This document shows positions 22,355 through 33,592 of a DNA stretch of 64,000 nt, one piece after another. The position numbers were made by a program, and so were the translations under genes. Every line of letters starts with the position of its first letter. Within the stretch, counting starts at the first letter, position 1. This DNA comes from Thermothielavioides terrestris NRRL 8126 (lineage: Eukaryota > Ascomycota > Sordariomycetes > Sordariales > Chaetomiaceae): positions 1,054,001-1,118,000 of the forward strand of contig NC_016460.1 in the NCBI RefSeq assembly GCF_000226115.1, written 5' to 3'. The notes under the pieces are model-generated. The model was not told where the DNA came from and did no database searches. It saw only the letters and a list, made by a program, of their open reading frames with translations.

Positions 22355-23833
22355 ATGTTGGGCTTCTGTCCCAAGCGGTGGTGCAGAAACGCGGTCTGAG
22401 CAGATACGGAATTGAACCCGCGAGTCCTGCTCAGCAGCTTTTCTTGCCCTTTACTTGTCCGGCAACCTATGGTTTGCCCGCAGCAAGCCTACGGCAGTTC
22501 TTCCCTCGAAGTCTATTGCCTGCTTGGCACAGCGCGCCCCTTGGTGGGCTCTGCTCGTCCTGGACGAGGACGCCCGCAGCCAGCGGTCCCGGAGTACGCC
22601 TCTGGCCTTTGGCATTCCTTCCAGATAGTCTAGTCTTGAACTGGGGCGGACAACCGCGTCAATGAACCAAGGATGGCAAAGCACAGCCGCCGCAAAACTT
22701 CAGCAGCTCCCCGCCGAGTCCGCGACTGCGGTATGAGCGGCGGTGCCTACTACAGGCTGTATGTACAAGGCGAACCTATGGTAGATTACACAGGCAGAAG
22801 AAGACGAAGGGTATCGCGTTGAGTTCAGCTCGGTTGCCGTGCACAGGGTCCGCTCCTCCGCTCCCCAACGCAGGTAGAGCGGAACGACGATGACACGAGT
22901 CTACTGAGCACCGCCAGTAATCCGTACACACTACGTATCCAAGAGCGAGCAGGTATTCTTCGGCAATATCAAGCGCACACCATCCATCCCTTGCACCAAA
23001 CAAGCGGCAAAATCCGAGTTGAAACTGACGCTGCACACCATTGCCATGCCATGCCATGCCATGTCGAGTCCAAGCCATGCCCCTTCATACCTACATACCT
23101 CCTAACTCGCCTCACCAAGAGCGTGTGACACAGGCCAGAAGCTACAAATATATGTGTAAGAACACACGCCACAGAGCAGAGCAGGAAAACGCAGCGCAGT
23201 TAAGCAAGCAGCCCCAACTCCCGCACCAACCAAGCCCAACCCAACGCCACGGACGGGACAGGGCATCCAAGCATACCTACCCCGAGCGATCTTCCCGCGT
23301 CCCCAGACACACCAAAAGCACCCCTTGCGACGAAGAACCCAACCAACCAACCAGCCTGGCCAAGAACATCCACGAGTGCCAAACCTGAAACCCAAGCCCT
23401 GCCACTACCACCACCACCCATAAGAACGCCGATGAGTATGAGAATATGAGAATGATGACGCCGCCCAGTACCGTGCGTGTCTTCTGAGCCAAATGTAACG
23501 CAAACGTAGCCCGCCGATGAAGGGAGATAAAAGCGTCGAGAACGGGAAGAAAGAAAAGAAAGCAAAGGGGAAGTGATGAAGAAACCGGAACAAGAAGGGA
23601 AAGAAATAGGGGAAGGGAAGACGAACCGAAAACCGTCCATACGTGTGCGTGCAGGGGTATATAAAAGATAAACCCGCCTCCCAGGAGCACAGCCCCTAAT
23701 CTGATGGGACAAGCTGAACGAAGAGGATATGAACGACGATGAAATAAAAACCCGTCATCACCTTGCGCCCTCACCTCACCTCACCTCATCTCACCCCGCC
23801 TCCCTCCTCGCCGCCGCCGCTGCTCCGCCCCGC
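22355..23833. other. Convergent intergenic region
   Basis: Shared 3' flank of the NOSIP-like gene and of the Sgf73 locus. It contains an 8-bp inverted repeat (CTGAGCAG/CTGCTCAG, around 22394-22432) with T-loop-like sequence but no cloverleaf, and a short (CCATG)n run near 23044-23063. No gene is supported. Confidence 0.5.
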
Positions 23834-24703
23834 CTATTTCCTCCTCGCCGTCGCCGCCGCCGCTCCGCCTCGCAGCCGTCTCGACGCCGGAGCTCGCTCG
23901 GTCTGGGACGCCGGGAGGGCGGAGGCGCTGCGGGGCGGTCTGCCCCGTTTCCTGCCACCACCACCACGACCACCACGACCAGCACCAGCCACAATCACAG
24001 CCCCTTCTACCGCCGCCACCGCCGCCGCCGCCACCGGCGGCGCCACAGAAATAGACGCGGCCGCAGACGCGGCCGCAGAAGATCCAGAAGAGGGAAACAC
24101 CGACGCATCCAGCGCCGGCGGCCGCACGACCGGCCGCCGGGGATGCGGCCCGCAGATCGCCACGGCCGCGGCGATCGCCTCGGGCGGGTACGTAAACGGC
24201 GAGTCTTGCCGCCGCGCTGGCTGCGCCTCGGTTTGAGGCTGGGCCGGGGACCGGGCCGGAGACAATTGGGCCCGCGACAGCGGTTGCGGCAGCAATCCGG
24301 CCCCGCCGGCAGACTGACACGGCGCTCCCGTCTTCGCCTGGCCATCGCGGGCCTGAGCCTCTGGGTTGATCCGCTGGAAGATCTGCGCCGCTTTGCTAGG
24401 GTGACGGGCCGGGCTTGTTGCGGTGGGGATCAACGGCGCGGCGCGAGCTTGCTGTTGGTGATGGCGCTGTTGGGCAAGGTGCTCCGTGTGTGTGGTGGCA
24501 GCCGTGAACCGGGCCCCTCGGGCCTCCGGGGTGGGGAATGGTGGGCTGCTCGCGACGGAGGCGGGGTAGGCGGCGGCGGCGGTAGCGGCGGTGGGGATGA
24601 GGCGGCTGCGTGAGAACATGTCGGAGTTGGTGGGGCCGGGAGCAAGACGTTGATGCGACGGCAATGGTGCCCGAGGCGACGACGCACTGAGAGATCGAGC
24701 GCT
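23834..24703 (-). other. In-frame open extension after the Sgf73 stop codon
   Basis: Immediately after the Sgf73 TAG (complement of 24704-24706) the same frame stays open for about 290 codons. It starts with SARSLSASSSPRAPLPSHQR and continues as Ser/Ala/Pro-rich, low-complexity sequence with an AT-hook-like RKRGRPPR near 23930-23953. Its style continues the Ser/Arg-rich end of Sgf73 ([14 protein letters not shown]). This could be a nonsense mutation (CAG to TAG) that shortened the protein, programmed read-through, an intron I cannot place convincingly, or a chance GC-rich open frame. Confidence 0.45.
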
Positions 24704-26093
24704 CTATGCTCGACCCGTCACGGACGGCCGTCGCTGCGGCGGCCCACCGAGGCTGTAGCTCGAGGATCGCCGCGAGAAGTCGCCACCGGCCATGGCGGGG
24801 TCGGGATCGGCCGGCGCGTCGTCGTAGTCGAAGAGCCCGGGATGGCCCTCGGGCAGCCGCTGGGCGCCGAAGCCGACCACCTTGAAGATGTTGACCCGGC
24901 CGCCGTTGGTGGCAGTCTGTAGTTGCTCGTGGAGGCGAGCTAATTGGTACTGCCGCTTCGTCGGCGCGAACACGGGCTGCGGCACGACCGGCTGCGGGTG
25001 CCAGCCGGCCAGGGCCGTCATGACGGCGGCCGTCTCCTCGTCGCTGTCGACCGCAGCACCGTCGACGTCGTCCTCGTCTTCTAAGGGGGCGTTGGCATCA
25101 ATGGCGGCCTTCTGCTGCTTGGCCTGGTTCTTCTTCTGGTAGGCAGCGAGAAGCATGTTGTACGGCAGCGACCGGCCCGGCACGGCCCTTTTCGCGCTCA
25201 TGCTATGGCTCTTGCAGGTCAGAGACCGTGCGCAGGGCTGGCCGTTGGGCAGCAGCACGCCGCACTGCCTCTCGACGTCCACGGGGCCCTTGGGCTTCGC
25301 CGTCTTCGGCTTCGGCTCGTCCTTCTTCTTCTTCACCTTCCCCTTATCAAGCTCGCCCTCTGCCTTCCGCTTCTTGCCGGCAACGTTGGTCTTCTTTGCC
25401 TTGCCGGCTGTCTTCCCGTCGCCGTCTTTTCGCTCGTCGTCGTCGTCACTGTCGTCGTCGCCGCCACGAGCGGCGCCGTCCTCTTCTGCCTTGCGCGCTT
25501 CCTCCTCCCTGGCGGCCTCCTTCAGCCGCTCGCGTGCCTCGCGGGCTTCCTTCTTGCGCTGGGCCTTCTCCTTCTTGATCCTGAGACACTGGGCAATGTG
25601 GTCCTTGGCGGCTGTTCGCGTGATCCCCTTCTTGCAGTGCTTGCACTGGAACATGTCGGGAGGGTCTTCGAGAGGGCGGCCCGTGCTGAACGTCTCGCGG
25701 CTCGAGTCCCCGAGCTGGTTGATGACGGGGCCGGGGGATGCGGCGTTGATCGCGCCATCTTTAGATTTTCTTTTGTCGTCTGCAGATGATCAGGAAACCA
25801 TCCTTGCCTGGGAAAGAGTGAAGGAAGGCGTTCGAACCTTCAACAAGGACATTGGCCTCCTTCCAATTGCCGGGCTTGGCCTGCTTCGGCGCGGCCTTCT
25901 TCAGCTTGATTTTACCGAACGACTGCGGCCGGGAGGGCGGGACGGATTTCTTGGCCGAGGCAACCTTGATGGTAGCCTCCTCTTCTGTTGGGACAAAGAA
26001 CAGCGGTTAGTTATTATCTTGGCCATTGCGCGGTGCGGGCAAGGGCGGGTTCCAGTGCGGGAAGCAAGCGGCCGCACCTTTGCGCGACTCCAT
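24704..26093 (-). CDS. sgf73: SAGA deubiquitinase-module subunit Sgf73 (SCA7 domain)
   Basis: Three minus-strand exons, 26093-26078, 25984-25838 and 25779-24704, give 412 aa to the TAG. The first is 16 nt (MESRK plus one base). Introns use GTGCGG/ACAG and GTTCGA/GCAG, and the joined frame is [19 protein letters not shown] then [14 protein letters not shown]. An N-terminal zinc finger reads [20 protein letters not shown] (C-x2-C...H-x3-C, about residues 105-125). A Lys/Glu-rich basic region follows. The SCA7 domain reads [20 protein letters not shown], then [18 protein letters not shown] and [10 protein letters not shown] (about 205-260). Sgf73/ataxin-7 anchors the Ubp8-Sgf11-Sus1 H2B deubiquitinase to SAGA in the nucleus. 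The C-terminal block [20 protein letters not shown] is conserved in fungal members as far as I recall. See the in-frame continuation entry for the unusual end. Confidence 0.9.
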
Positions 26094-27121
26094 TGAGGCT
26101 ATCGTAGGAAACGACCGTGTTTATCGAAGACGGGTGGTGCAGCAAATCAAACTAGAGAGAGTGGCTTTAGAGCACAATCGCGGGCGATGACCAGGTCGAT
26201 GGCCAGGTCCTGCCCATCTCTCCCGGCTCTTTTCTTGACTTTGTTGGATGCTTGGGTTGTAGTCGGTCGCTTCAAAGGCCTGAGGCACGCGAGGCTGCTT
26301 ACTCTGTAACCATCCAGTGAGAGCGCAGCGGCCGTGGCGGGTGGAGTTTGCGGAGGAATTAAGGTTATCGATAAGTACCTAGGTATCAAAGATATGCTGT
26401 TCACGGATGCTCCATACAGAACAGCACCTATCCAGTAGGCGAGAATTACCTCTACGGAACAACTACGGAGTGCAGTACCTCTATTATCCAGAGTTAGAGC
26501 TACGCGGAGAACGTCACAGCGAAGAATTTGGGTTTCGTGTAGTTATTGCAACGTATGCTTGTTTACAGAGAAAAGTGCCCTCTCGCTAGACCGGATCACA
26601 GAACAGGCTGTGTGTTTGTCCCCTTCATTACTCACACCCAGTTCTCCAGCCTGTGGACAAGACACCCAAGATCCGTGACGGTAAACCGTAGACTTCCTTC
26701 GTCCTGTCATGTGGCTTTCCCCCTTCCGTTCATTACAGCCACCATCGCGGGTAAGAATGTCGGGCGTAGCTCGATGCCCGCCGTCTCTATTGCTTCCCCT
26801 GCACGGTTCTGTGGCGGGGCCCAAGATGGATTGAATCAGTGTGGATGGGAAAGATCGCGCCCACCCAACCATCCCCCCAAAGCACCTGGCATTCAACCGT
26901 TTATGAGAGAGGTTGTGCCGCTCCGGGTTGGAAAATTCGATAGTCAGTGCCACTATGCGACTGCTGCCACAGAGCATCGACGCTAGATGCTGAAACAGCA
27001 TCGGCGCCGCCGGATGGAAAAAAACAAAAACTCCTTGGCGGAGTCATCCTGTATTAGCGTGAGTAGAGGTGCCGGTGGCGCAATACCGCGTTGCTGCTGA
27101 ACATGCCGGCTGGTATTACCA
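26094..27121. other. Intergenic region
   Basis: Sgf73 upstream region followed by the 3' flank of the Pho85-type kinase gene. A 152-aa minus frame overlaps a 146-aa plus frame here; neither has a domain, so I call no gene. Confidence 0.5.
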
Positions 27122-28210
27122 CTAGTACGCGCCGTAACTGCTCTGGCTCGGTACAGGCTGGTAACCAGCGTGAGCGTGCATCATCTGCTGTGCTTGAAGG
27201 TGCTGCGGGTGCTGCTTGGGCCCCGCCTGGCCCACAATCAGGTCGGCGAACCACTGATGCGTAAGTGCTTCGGCCGCCGAGATGCGGAGCTCGGGCCGGA
27301 GCTGCAGCATGCGCTGGAGCAGGTCGATGCCGAGCGGGTCGATCTGCGGCAGGATACTGCTGAGCGGCTGCGTGGCGTACATCTGCCACGTCGTCTTGTA
27401 CTCGGGGAATTGCGACAGGCCCGGCCAGGTCCGCTCTGTCGGCGTTCCCATGATGCGGAAGATGCGAACAATCTGGTCCTCATTGGTCGTGCCAGGGAAC
27501 AAGGGTCTGCCTGAGAACATCTCAGCCATGATGCAGCCGGCGGACCAGATGTCGATGCTCGTGTTGTAGGTCCTACTGCCGAGCAGGACATCGGGAGCGC
27601 GGTACCAGAGCGTCACCACCTCATTCGAGAACGTGTTAACGGGAATGCCGAACGCCCTGGCGAGACCGAAATCGCCCAGCTTGAGCTGGCCCTTGCTGTT
27701 GATCAGGAGATTCTGCGGCTTCAGATCCCGGTGGAGCACCCGGTTCTTGTGGCAGAAGTCGATCCCCTTCAGCAGCTGGTACATGAACGACTTGATGACA
27801 GGGGGCTTCAGCGCGCCCCTTTCGCCCTGCGTGTCCATGTACTTCTTCAGATCGCCGTCCATATACTCGAAGACGAGCATCAGCTTGTTCTCGGTGTGGA
27901 TGACGTCGTGAAGCGCGACGATGTTCTCGTGCTTGAGCTCCTTCATAAGGGAAATCTCGCGGATGGCTGTACTAGGCGTGCCTTCCTCCGAGTCGAGGTG
28001 GATCTCTTTCAACGCAACAAGCTCGCCCGTTTGACGGTTGCGGCCTTTGAAGACCTAGACACGCACGCTGGTTAGCTTCGCGGTGCGAGGGGCGTGCGAC
28101 CGGCGTGCAACGGGCGTGCAGCGCGGGCACCAACAACTCACTGTTGCATAAGTTCCCTCGCCGAGCTTCTCCAGCTGCTGGAAGGAAGCAGCATGTCTCT
28201 TGCCGTCCAT
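27122..28210 (-). CDS. Pho85/PHOA-type cyclin-dependent kinase
   Basis: Two minus-strand exons, 28210-28142 and 28054-27122, give 333 aa. The intron (GTGAGT ... GCTAAC ... CTAG) joins LGEGTYAT to [20 protein letters not shown] in frame. All kinase landmarks are present: the glycine loop GEGTYATV, Lys in ALKEI, PSTAIRE at residues 50-56, [29 protein letters not shown] (activation loop without a Thr-loop Thr at the CDK1 position, as in Pho85), and [20 protein letters not shown]. The tail is Gln/His-rich ([20 protein letters not shown]). Pho85-class CDKs pair with Pho80-like cyclins and control phosphate, carbon and developmental signalling. The PSTAIRE sequence, Ser in the activation loop and tail type favour Pho85/PHOA over Cdk1. 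Confidence 0.92.
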
Positions 28211-29596
28211 GGTTTCGGTGCGACGGTGCTCGCTCGCGGAGCGTGCTGGCAACGTGGATATCGCGAAGCGGGCAACCGGTGGCGGCCGAGTCTGAAATGT
28301 GTATCGGGGGTCAAACAGCACGCTGCCGGCAGTAACGGTCTTGCGAAGAGGACTGGGACGGGAGTCGGAGGACGGCGCCGACGGAGAGCCCGATGAAGCC
28401 GTGGTAAAGAAAGGAAAGATGCCCTACCCCTCTGCAAGAGAACGGTGGGAGCAACCGATGAGTGAGTGCCTGGCTTTTACGACTTTTTACAAGCAGCTCC
28501 AAAGAGCAGCTCTTGCCACACGTTGGGTCTTTTGGCAGCACGTTCGATAGCGCGATAGCGCGTAGTGTGGGGGGGAGACGAGAGAGGGGAGGGGTCTCTC
28601 GTTACCGATAGGTGGCTGCTAACCGATGCAGTGCGGGGTAGGGCAGTGTTGAGCTGAGCTGAGCTGAGCTGAGCAGAAGAGATGGACTTGTCAAAGCAAG
28701 AGAATAAATATCTGTCTGTAGGACCGATCTGCCCTTTTTGTTTTCAGCGCAGAGGTGAGATGGGTCATGTTCGAGGCCAACCGAAACACATCCGGCAGGC
28801 CATGGGCGAAACCGGGGCTAGCCGCTATGGCGGGTATTTGAGTGGGGACTTGTTGCCGTCAGTGTGACCCCGCCACTCCCGGCGCCGGGCACCCCACCAA
28901 GCAGGGGCTGCTCTCAGATTTCCAGTTCAGGCAGTCAGGGGTTGGGTGAAAGGCCCTCAGGCAGGGCGTCACTGGAAGGTACCTTACCTCTTGCCCATCG
29001 GTTCCATTACAGGCGCAGGCAAGCAGATGTAAATGGTCCTGAATTCAGAAAGCTGTACATGATCCCTCAGGTTCCACGACGGAATTGATTCCAGGTTATT
29101 GCCACCTTCGTGCTGTAGATTACCGTATGCAGGCCTCCAGCCAGTTAATGTAAGCCGCCCACGAGTCCAGCCAGCCATTCAGGTCGGCCAGCTTTATTTT
29201 TGTCTTCAGGTAACCTAAAATAAGGGGCCATGCCATCTTTCGCTAAACAAGAATCTTTGCCCTGCTTGGCATGCATACAACGCTCGTTCCTTCAAGCCGC
29301 GCACAGTCCGCGCATCCGCTCACATCCATGAGCATCCGCTCTGCAGTTGCTCAGGGTGGTCGGCCCTGGCTCTCATCCCATCCCTGGGGCCAAATCACCC
29401 TTAATGAAATCCAGGCCAAGTGCTGTTCTCCTTGGCCTCCCATTGGAAACGCAGAGCCCATGCCTAACATCATCATCCAGCGGCGCTGCTTTGGAATTGA
29501 GCAGATATTCACTCCCTTATCCGCACATCCCTGATGAACATGTCGTGTAGCGCCTGGTTGCTGTGATTCCCAAAACAATACCACACCGTAAGAGCC
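28211..29596. other. Intergenic region with (GAGCT)n tract
   Basis: Upstream of the kinase and 3' flank of the glutaminyl cyclase. A GAGCT/GCTGA pentamer repeat lies at 28651-28674. No gene was seen. Confidence 0.5.
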
Positions 29597-30124
29597 TCAC
29601 CCCTGCGGCTCCGTCTTCTGCACATCCATCCACTCTAGCGTAAAAGCCGTGACGATGCGCGCCCAGTCCTTGACGGTGGGGATATCCAAGTGGTCCCCAT
29701 CGTCCTCCATTGTGTGCCACACAGACGGGAACGGCGAGGGTATAAGATGCAGCACAGGCACGCCGCGCCTCATGAATGGCACATGGTCGTCGCCGATAAA
29801 GCTATTGCCGGTGAACTGGGTTGCGAGCTTGCCACTGTCCGTCAGGAACGGCTTGCCATCGCTGGGCGTGCTCTCCAGCAGCCCGAGCTGGCGCAGGCGG
29901 CTCTCGAGCGCGGCCATGCGCTGGTACGCCCAGTGCGTGCTCTGGAAGTACGACGGCACCTCCGGATTCGGCGCGCCGAGCAGGTCGAGCAGCACGAACA
30001 GGCTGATCTGGCGCAGCGGGTTCTGGAACGTCGACAGGGCCGGGTACGGTGTGGCCTCCCATTCCGCCGCGAGCGCCCTACGAGTCCCAATCCTCGTCAG
30101 CACTAATTTGTTTCGAAAATGGAG

Positions 30125-30178
<54 letters not shown>

Positions 30179-30836
30179 GAAAATAAAGAAAATAAAGGTA
30201 GGCTCACCGCGCCCCGTACAACGAATCCTCCTCCGTCCAGCTGACAAACGCCTCCTCCCCATCCAACAACAAAATCTGCACCCCAACATCCTGCCCATCC
30301 CCTTCTTCCCCGCCCTGTCCCTTCCCCGCCCACAGCCTCTCCAAATACCCATCCACCCGCCTGGCGACGTCCATCAGCACGGCGCAGGGCGCCGCGCTGT
30401 CGGTGGCACCCACAAATCCCTCAGGCGAGATCTTGCTGTCGTAGTGCGCAGCCAGCGTTAGCAGGGCGGCGGTTCCCGTGCGCGCCCGCGCCCGCGGCGG
30501 CTCGCGGCGCAGGACGAGGTTGGCGAACGGCAGGCGGCGGTCGCCCGTGGCGGGTGTCGTCGCCGTCGAGTTCTGCCACGCGATCTCCCAGCGGGGCAGG
30601 TGCTCGCGGAAGAAGGACACCAGGTGCTCCTGCGCGCGCGCCTGGCCCGGCGTGCCCGGCACGCGCGGGATCAGCAGCGGCGCGAGCAGCGCGCCTGTGT
30701 GCGGGTCGTAGTCGGCTGTGGACGGGGCCGGGAGGGATCGTAGGAGGTCGGTGGAGAGCGGGGTGTAGGCTGTTACGGTTGATGGGGGCGGGAGGAGGAC
30801 GGGGAGGAGAACGGAGGAGAGGAGAGAAGGGCGCAT
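29597..30836 (-). CDS. Glutaminyl-peptide cyclotransferase (M28-type)
   Basis: Two minus-strand exons, 30836-30208 and 30077-29597, give 369 aa. The 130-bp intron joins DSLYGAR to ALAAEWEATPYP in frame and contains a 53-bp homopolymer. A hydrophobic N-terminus (LLSSVLLPVLLPPPSTVTA) suggests a signal peptide or anchor. Zinc-site motifs of the M28-like cyclases are visible: LAAHYDSK, VGATDSAAPCAVLM (Asp), LLLDGEEAFVSW (Glu) and VWHTMEDDGDHLD (His). The TDSAAP form with a WH...DH ending is typical of QPCT/QPCTL rather than aminopeptidases. The enzyme turns N-terminal Gln into pyroglutamate on secretory or Golgi proteins. Location is inferred from the leader. Confidence 0.9.
30125..30177. repeat. 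53-bp A homopolymer in an intron
   Basis: An uninterrupted run of A on the plus strand (T on the coding strand) lies inside the glutaminyl cyclase intron, upstream of its 3' splice site. Its exact length may be an assembly estimate. Confidence 0.95.
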
Positions 30837-31825
30837 GGTCGGGCTCGGGGGCTCGGGTTATGTCGTTCGATATATTTGTTGCGACTACCTGGGTATGGAC
30901 GGGAGGCCCGACCACCGGCGTTCGGGATGGCTCGCTCGGCTTCGGCTCGCGTGGCTACCTAGCTCGCTCGGTGTCTTTCACGGTCATGCTCTGCAGTGGC
31001 CGTCGATGGGAGTCGCGAGGGATGAGCCGGGATGGATGGAGCGCATTGGCACGGTCATGGGCGATTGAGGTCGAAAAAGGGAAAATGGCGCTACTCTTTC
31101 AACCAAAAGCCAAGGGAAGTTCTCGAATGGCACAGCACGGAGTACAAAATACGTTGTAACGTTGGTTGTTTGTCCCTTCAACTTTTGCCGGAGCACCTCC
31201 CCCCGAACAGGAGAGTCTCTGTGACACGGTTGCTCTTGCGCTGATTGGCCCGCTTCAACCCCCCGGATTCAAGCGCCGGCCGGCAAGCGATGGATGCATG
31301 CCGAACGGAGGTAACGGCGGCCGGGCCCGATGAACCGGGCAGGTGGAGCTTGGACCGCTGATCGTTGAGCCTTTGATGTCAATGTGCATCGAGGGCTGCA
31401 GGCTGGAGACAGGCCTTAACAAGAGCGAGGATCCAAACTTCAAGAGCGAGCATCAAGAGAACCTCAATTTCTGATTTTCAACCGAGCCCTAGACCGCTGT
31501 AGAGCGGGCCTACCGATATACCTAGGCATTCCTTATGCGCGCCCTCAACCCCGACGAGCCAGATTCCGCTACCTGTCCTGTCCCTGTAACCTCCTGATTC
31601 CAGCCCCATTAATCGGTATCGTGATGCAGTGCATAGGTATGATATGTACAAGCACACTTCCTTGTGTGATCCGAGATGAGGCGCCAGCCCAGCTAGCCAG
31701 CCCAGCCCCCTGTCGACTACGCATAGTATAATCAATGCTTGATGCTTGATGAACCAAAGAGGATGCTGCTCCGTGCATCCCCTGTACCCTCGAGCTCTGC
31801 TTCCCCTGCTTGTGGCACGGCTCGG
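30837..31825. other. Intergenic region
   Basis: Upstream of the glutaminyl cyclase and 3' flank of the next minus-strand gene. No recognisable gene. Confidence 0.5.
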
Positions 31826-33592
31826 CTAGGCATCACCACCCTCATCGACACCCTTTCCTGCCGCCTTCCGGCGCTCCATCTCCTCCTCCAGCGCCAGCCT
31901 CTCCGTAAAGCTGCGTGGAGTGCCGACATAATTCCGAGCAACACCCCTCCCAGCGCGATAGCTGCCCAGGTCCGCAGGCCCGTCCACGATACTGCCCACG
32001 AAGAACTGCACGTCTTGCATGCTCGCGATCTCCTCGTACAGCTTCGGGTCCTTGATCGGAGTTGCCGTCACCGGCTTGCCCATGTACGAGCCGATGCTAT
32101 GTCCGAAGAGCGCGGCTGACGATGAGACGGGCGGCGGGATTCCTGTCGAGCTCTCTCCGGCTGCCTCTCGATTTCCGCCTCGCAGTCGCCCGGGCGGGGG
32201 TTGTTGTTCTTGATCTTCTTCGTCGTCTAGCCGGCTAAGGTACTTTCTGGCACGCTGCTCGGTTTGGGAGGCCGGACGTCCTCCGTCGTCGTCAAAGTCA
32301 AAGAGGGGGTCGTGGTCCTCGTCAACGTCCTGGTGTCCGTTTTCCTCAGTCGCTGTGATAGGGGACGCGGCGGCGGCTTGCGTGGGCGGGCTGGAAGATG
32401 GGCTTTTCGCGGGCGACGGCGTCTTCTTCTTGGGTCTCATGGAAAGAAACTCTTGGTCTGATGCGTTCTCTTCATCGCCGTAGCCATTGTCGTCGTCAGA
32501 GATGGCCAGTTCCTCAATCGGCGGACCTGGCAACGGGTTTCCTTCTAGGACATCCGCCGGCCGGATGGTCGCCTGCGAGTCAACCTTGGTCGGCGTCATA
32601 TCCGCAATCTCGGGATGCTGCTGGCCGTTAACCTGGACGGCCTCCTCGGGATCGGGGTTGACGACTGTCCAAGTGGTTCCTTCCTCCAGCGGACTGCGGG
32701 TGAGTGCCTGCAGTGCTTGCGTGGATGACACCTTTCTCGGTCTCGGGAGGGCGTCTTCCTCGCCCTCGACATCGAGAAGGGAAGTCCCAACGAAGGCCGT
32801 TGACTCATCTTGGGGGGCGATGGAAGCTGTCGGTTCAGCCTGGGGCTGAGACTCTGCCCCACCCGCCAGAGCCAGGGTGGTGGCGGATGCCTGGGGAGAA
32901 GATGCTGGAAACACCTCCTCGCCCTCAAACTCAAAACGCACCCGGCGCGGACTGCTGCCCTTGTTCGAGCTCGACGACCGCCGCAGTGCGCTTCTCCGCA
33001 CTTTCGGGTCGCTGCCGGCGGACTCGACCGACGAGGTCGACAGGTTGGTTAGCCGCCTGGTTGGGCCCGGTCTACTCTCGCCGCTCCCGGCAATTGACTG
33101 CGCAGACGTCTCCACCTTCTGCACGTTTTCGATTGACAAAGGCTGTCCACCTGACGCCGGCGGCGGCGATGTCGGCGGGGAGCGGTGTGCGCGGTCATCG
33201 CGCTCCAAAAGCGGCAAGTAATTCGGCGTAAACAAACCTTGGAACTCCTTCTCCCGGGCGTGCGGGCTGCGCAGGCTTTCCTTCGGCGTTCCCGAGGTGT
33301 GCCGGAGAAAGGGGGGCGGCGACCTGCGGCCGTCCCAGGCGCTGCGGTCGATTGCGGGCGAGTCCGGCACGCCGCGGCTGCCCGGACTCAGCGCCGGGTA
33401 CCTGCCCGCGGACATGGACTCGGCAATGACTCGCGACACCTCGCTGGAGACGTGGTCGGGGTACTTCTCGAGACACTCGTCCATGTGCCGGTGGAACTCG
33501 GCCAGCAGGTCGCGCTGGTACGCTGCGACCTTGCCGTCGAGCTCGGCGAGCTTGTCGTGCAGCTCCGACACGAGCCTCGCGGTGTCGTCCAT
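31826..33592 (-). CDS. Uncharacterised fungal protein, disordered with short conserved ends
   Basis: A single exon encodes 588 aa. I do not recognise a family. The first ~60 residues look like a coiled coil (MDDTARLVSELHDKLAELDG, then YQRDLLAEFHRHMDECLEKY). The middle ~400 residues are Ser/Pro-rich, with acidic patches and basic SP/TP motifs (RRSALRRSSSSNKGSSPRRV, MRPKKKTPSPAKSPSSSPPT) that could be kinase targets. The last ~110 residues look structured and conserved: SSAALFGHSIGSYMGKPVTA, DPKLYEEIASMQDVQFFVGS, and a C-terminal helix SFTERLALEEEMERRKAAG. There is no signal peptide or membrane segment. A nuclear or cytoskeletal scaffold would fit this composition, but that is a guess. Confidence 0.75.
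   Translation of the reverse strand: MDDTARLVSELHDKLAELDGKVAAYQRDLLAEFHRHMDECLEKYPDHVSSEVSRVIAESMSAGRYPALSPGSRGVPDSPAIDRSAWDGRRSPPPFLRHTSGTPKESLRSPHAREKEFQGLFTPNYLPLLERDDRAHRSPPTSPPPASGGQPLSIENVQKVETSAQSIAGSGESRPGPTRRLTNLSTSSVESAGSDPKVRRSALRRSSSSNKGSSPRRVRFEFEGEEVFPASSPQASATTLALAGGAESQPQAEPTASIAPQDESTAFVGTSLLDVEGEEDALPRPRKVSSTQALQALTRSPLEEGTTWTVVNPDPEEAVQVNGQQHPEIADMTPTKVDSQATIRPADVLEGNPLPGPPIEELAISDDDNGYGDEENASDQEFLSMRPKKKTPSPAKSPSSSPPTQAAAASPITATEENGHQDVDEDHDPLFDFDDDGGRPASQTEQRARKYLSRLDDEEDQEQQPPPGRLRGGNREAAGESSTGIPPPVSSSAALFGHSIGSYMGKPVTATPIKDPKLYEEIASMQDVQFFVGSIVDGPADLGSYRAGRGVARNYVGTPRSFTERLALEEEMERRKAAGKGVDEGGDA

Noticed and set aside
22380..22440. tRNA-like T-loop near 22405
   Set aside because: The T-arm sequence exists, but no acceptor or anticodon arms can be paired; only an 8-bp hairpin is left.
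23044..23063. Possible CRISPR-like or regulatory repeat
   Set aside because: A simple (CCATG)n run without spacers; CRISPR arrays are not expected in a fungal nuclear genome.
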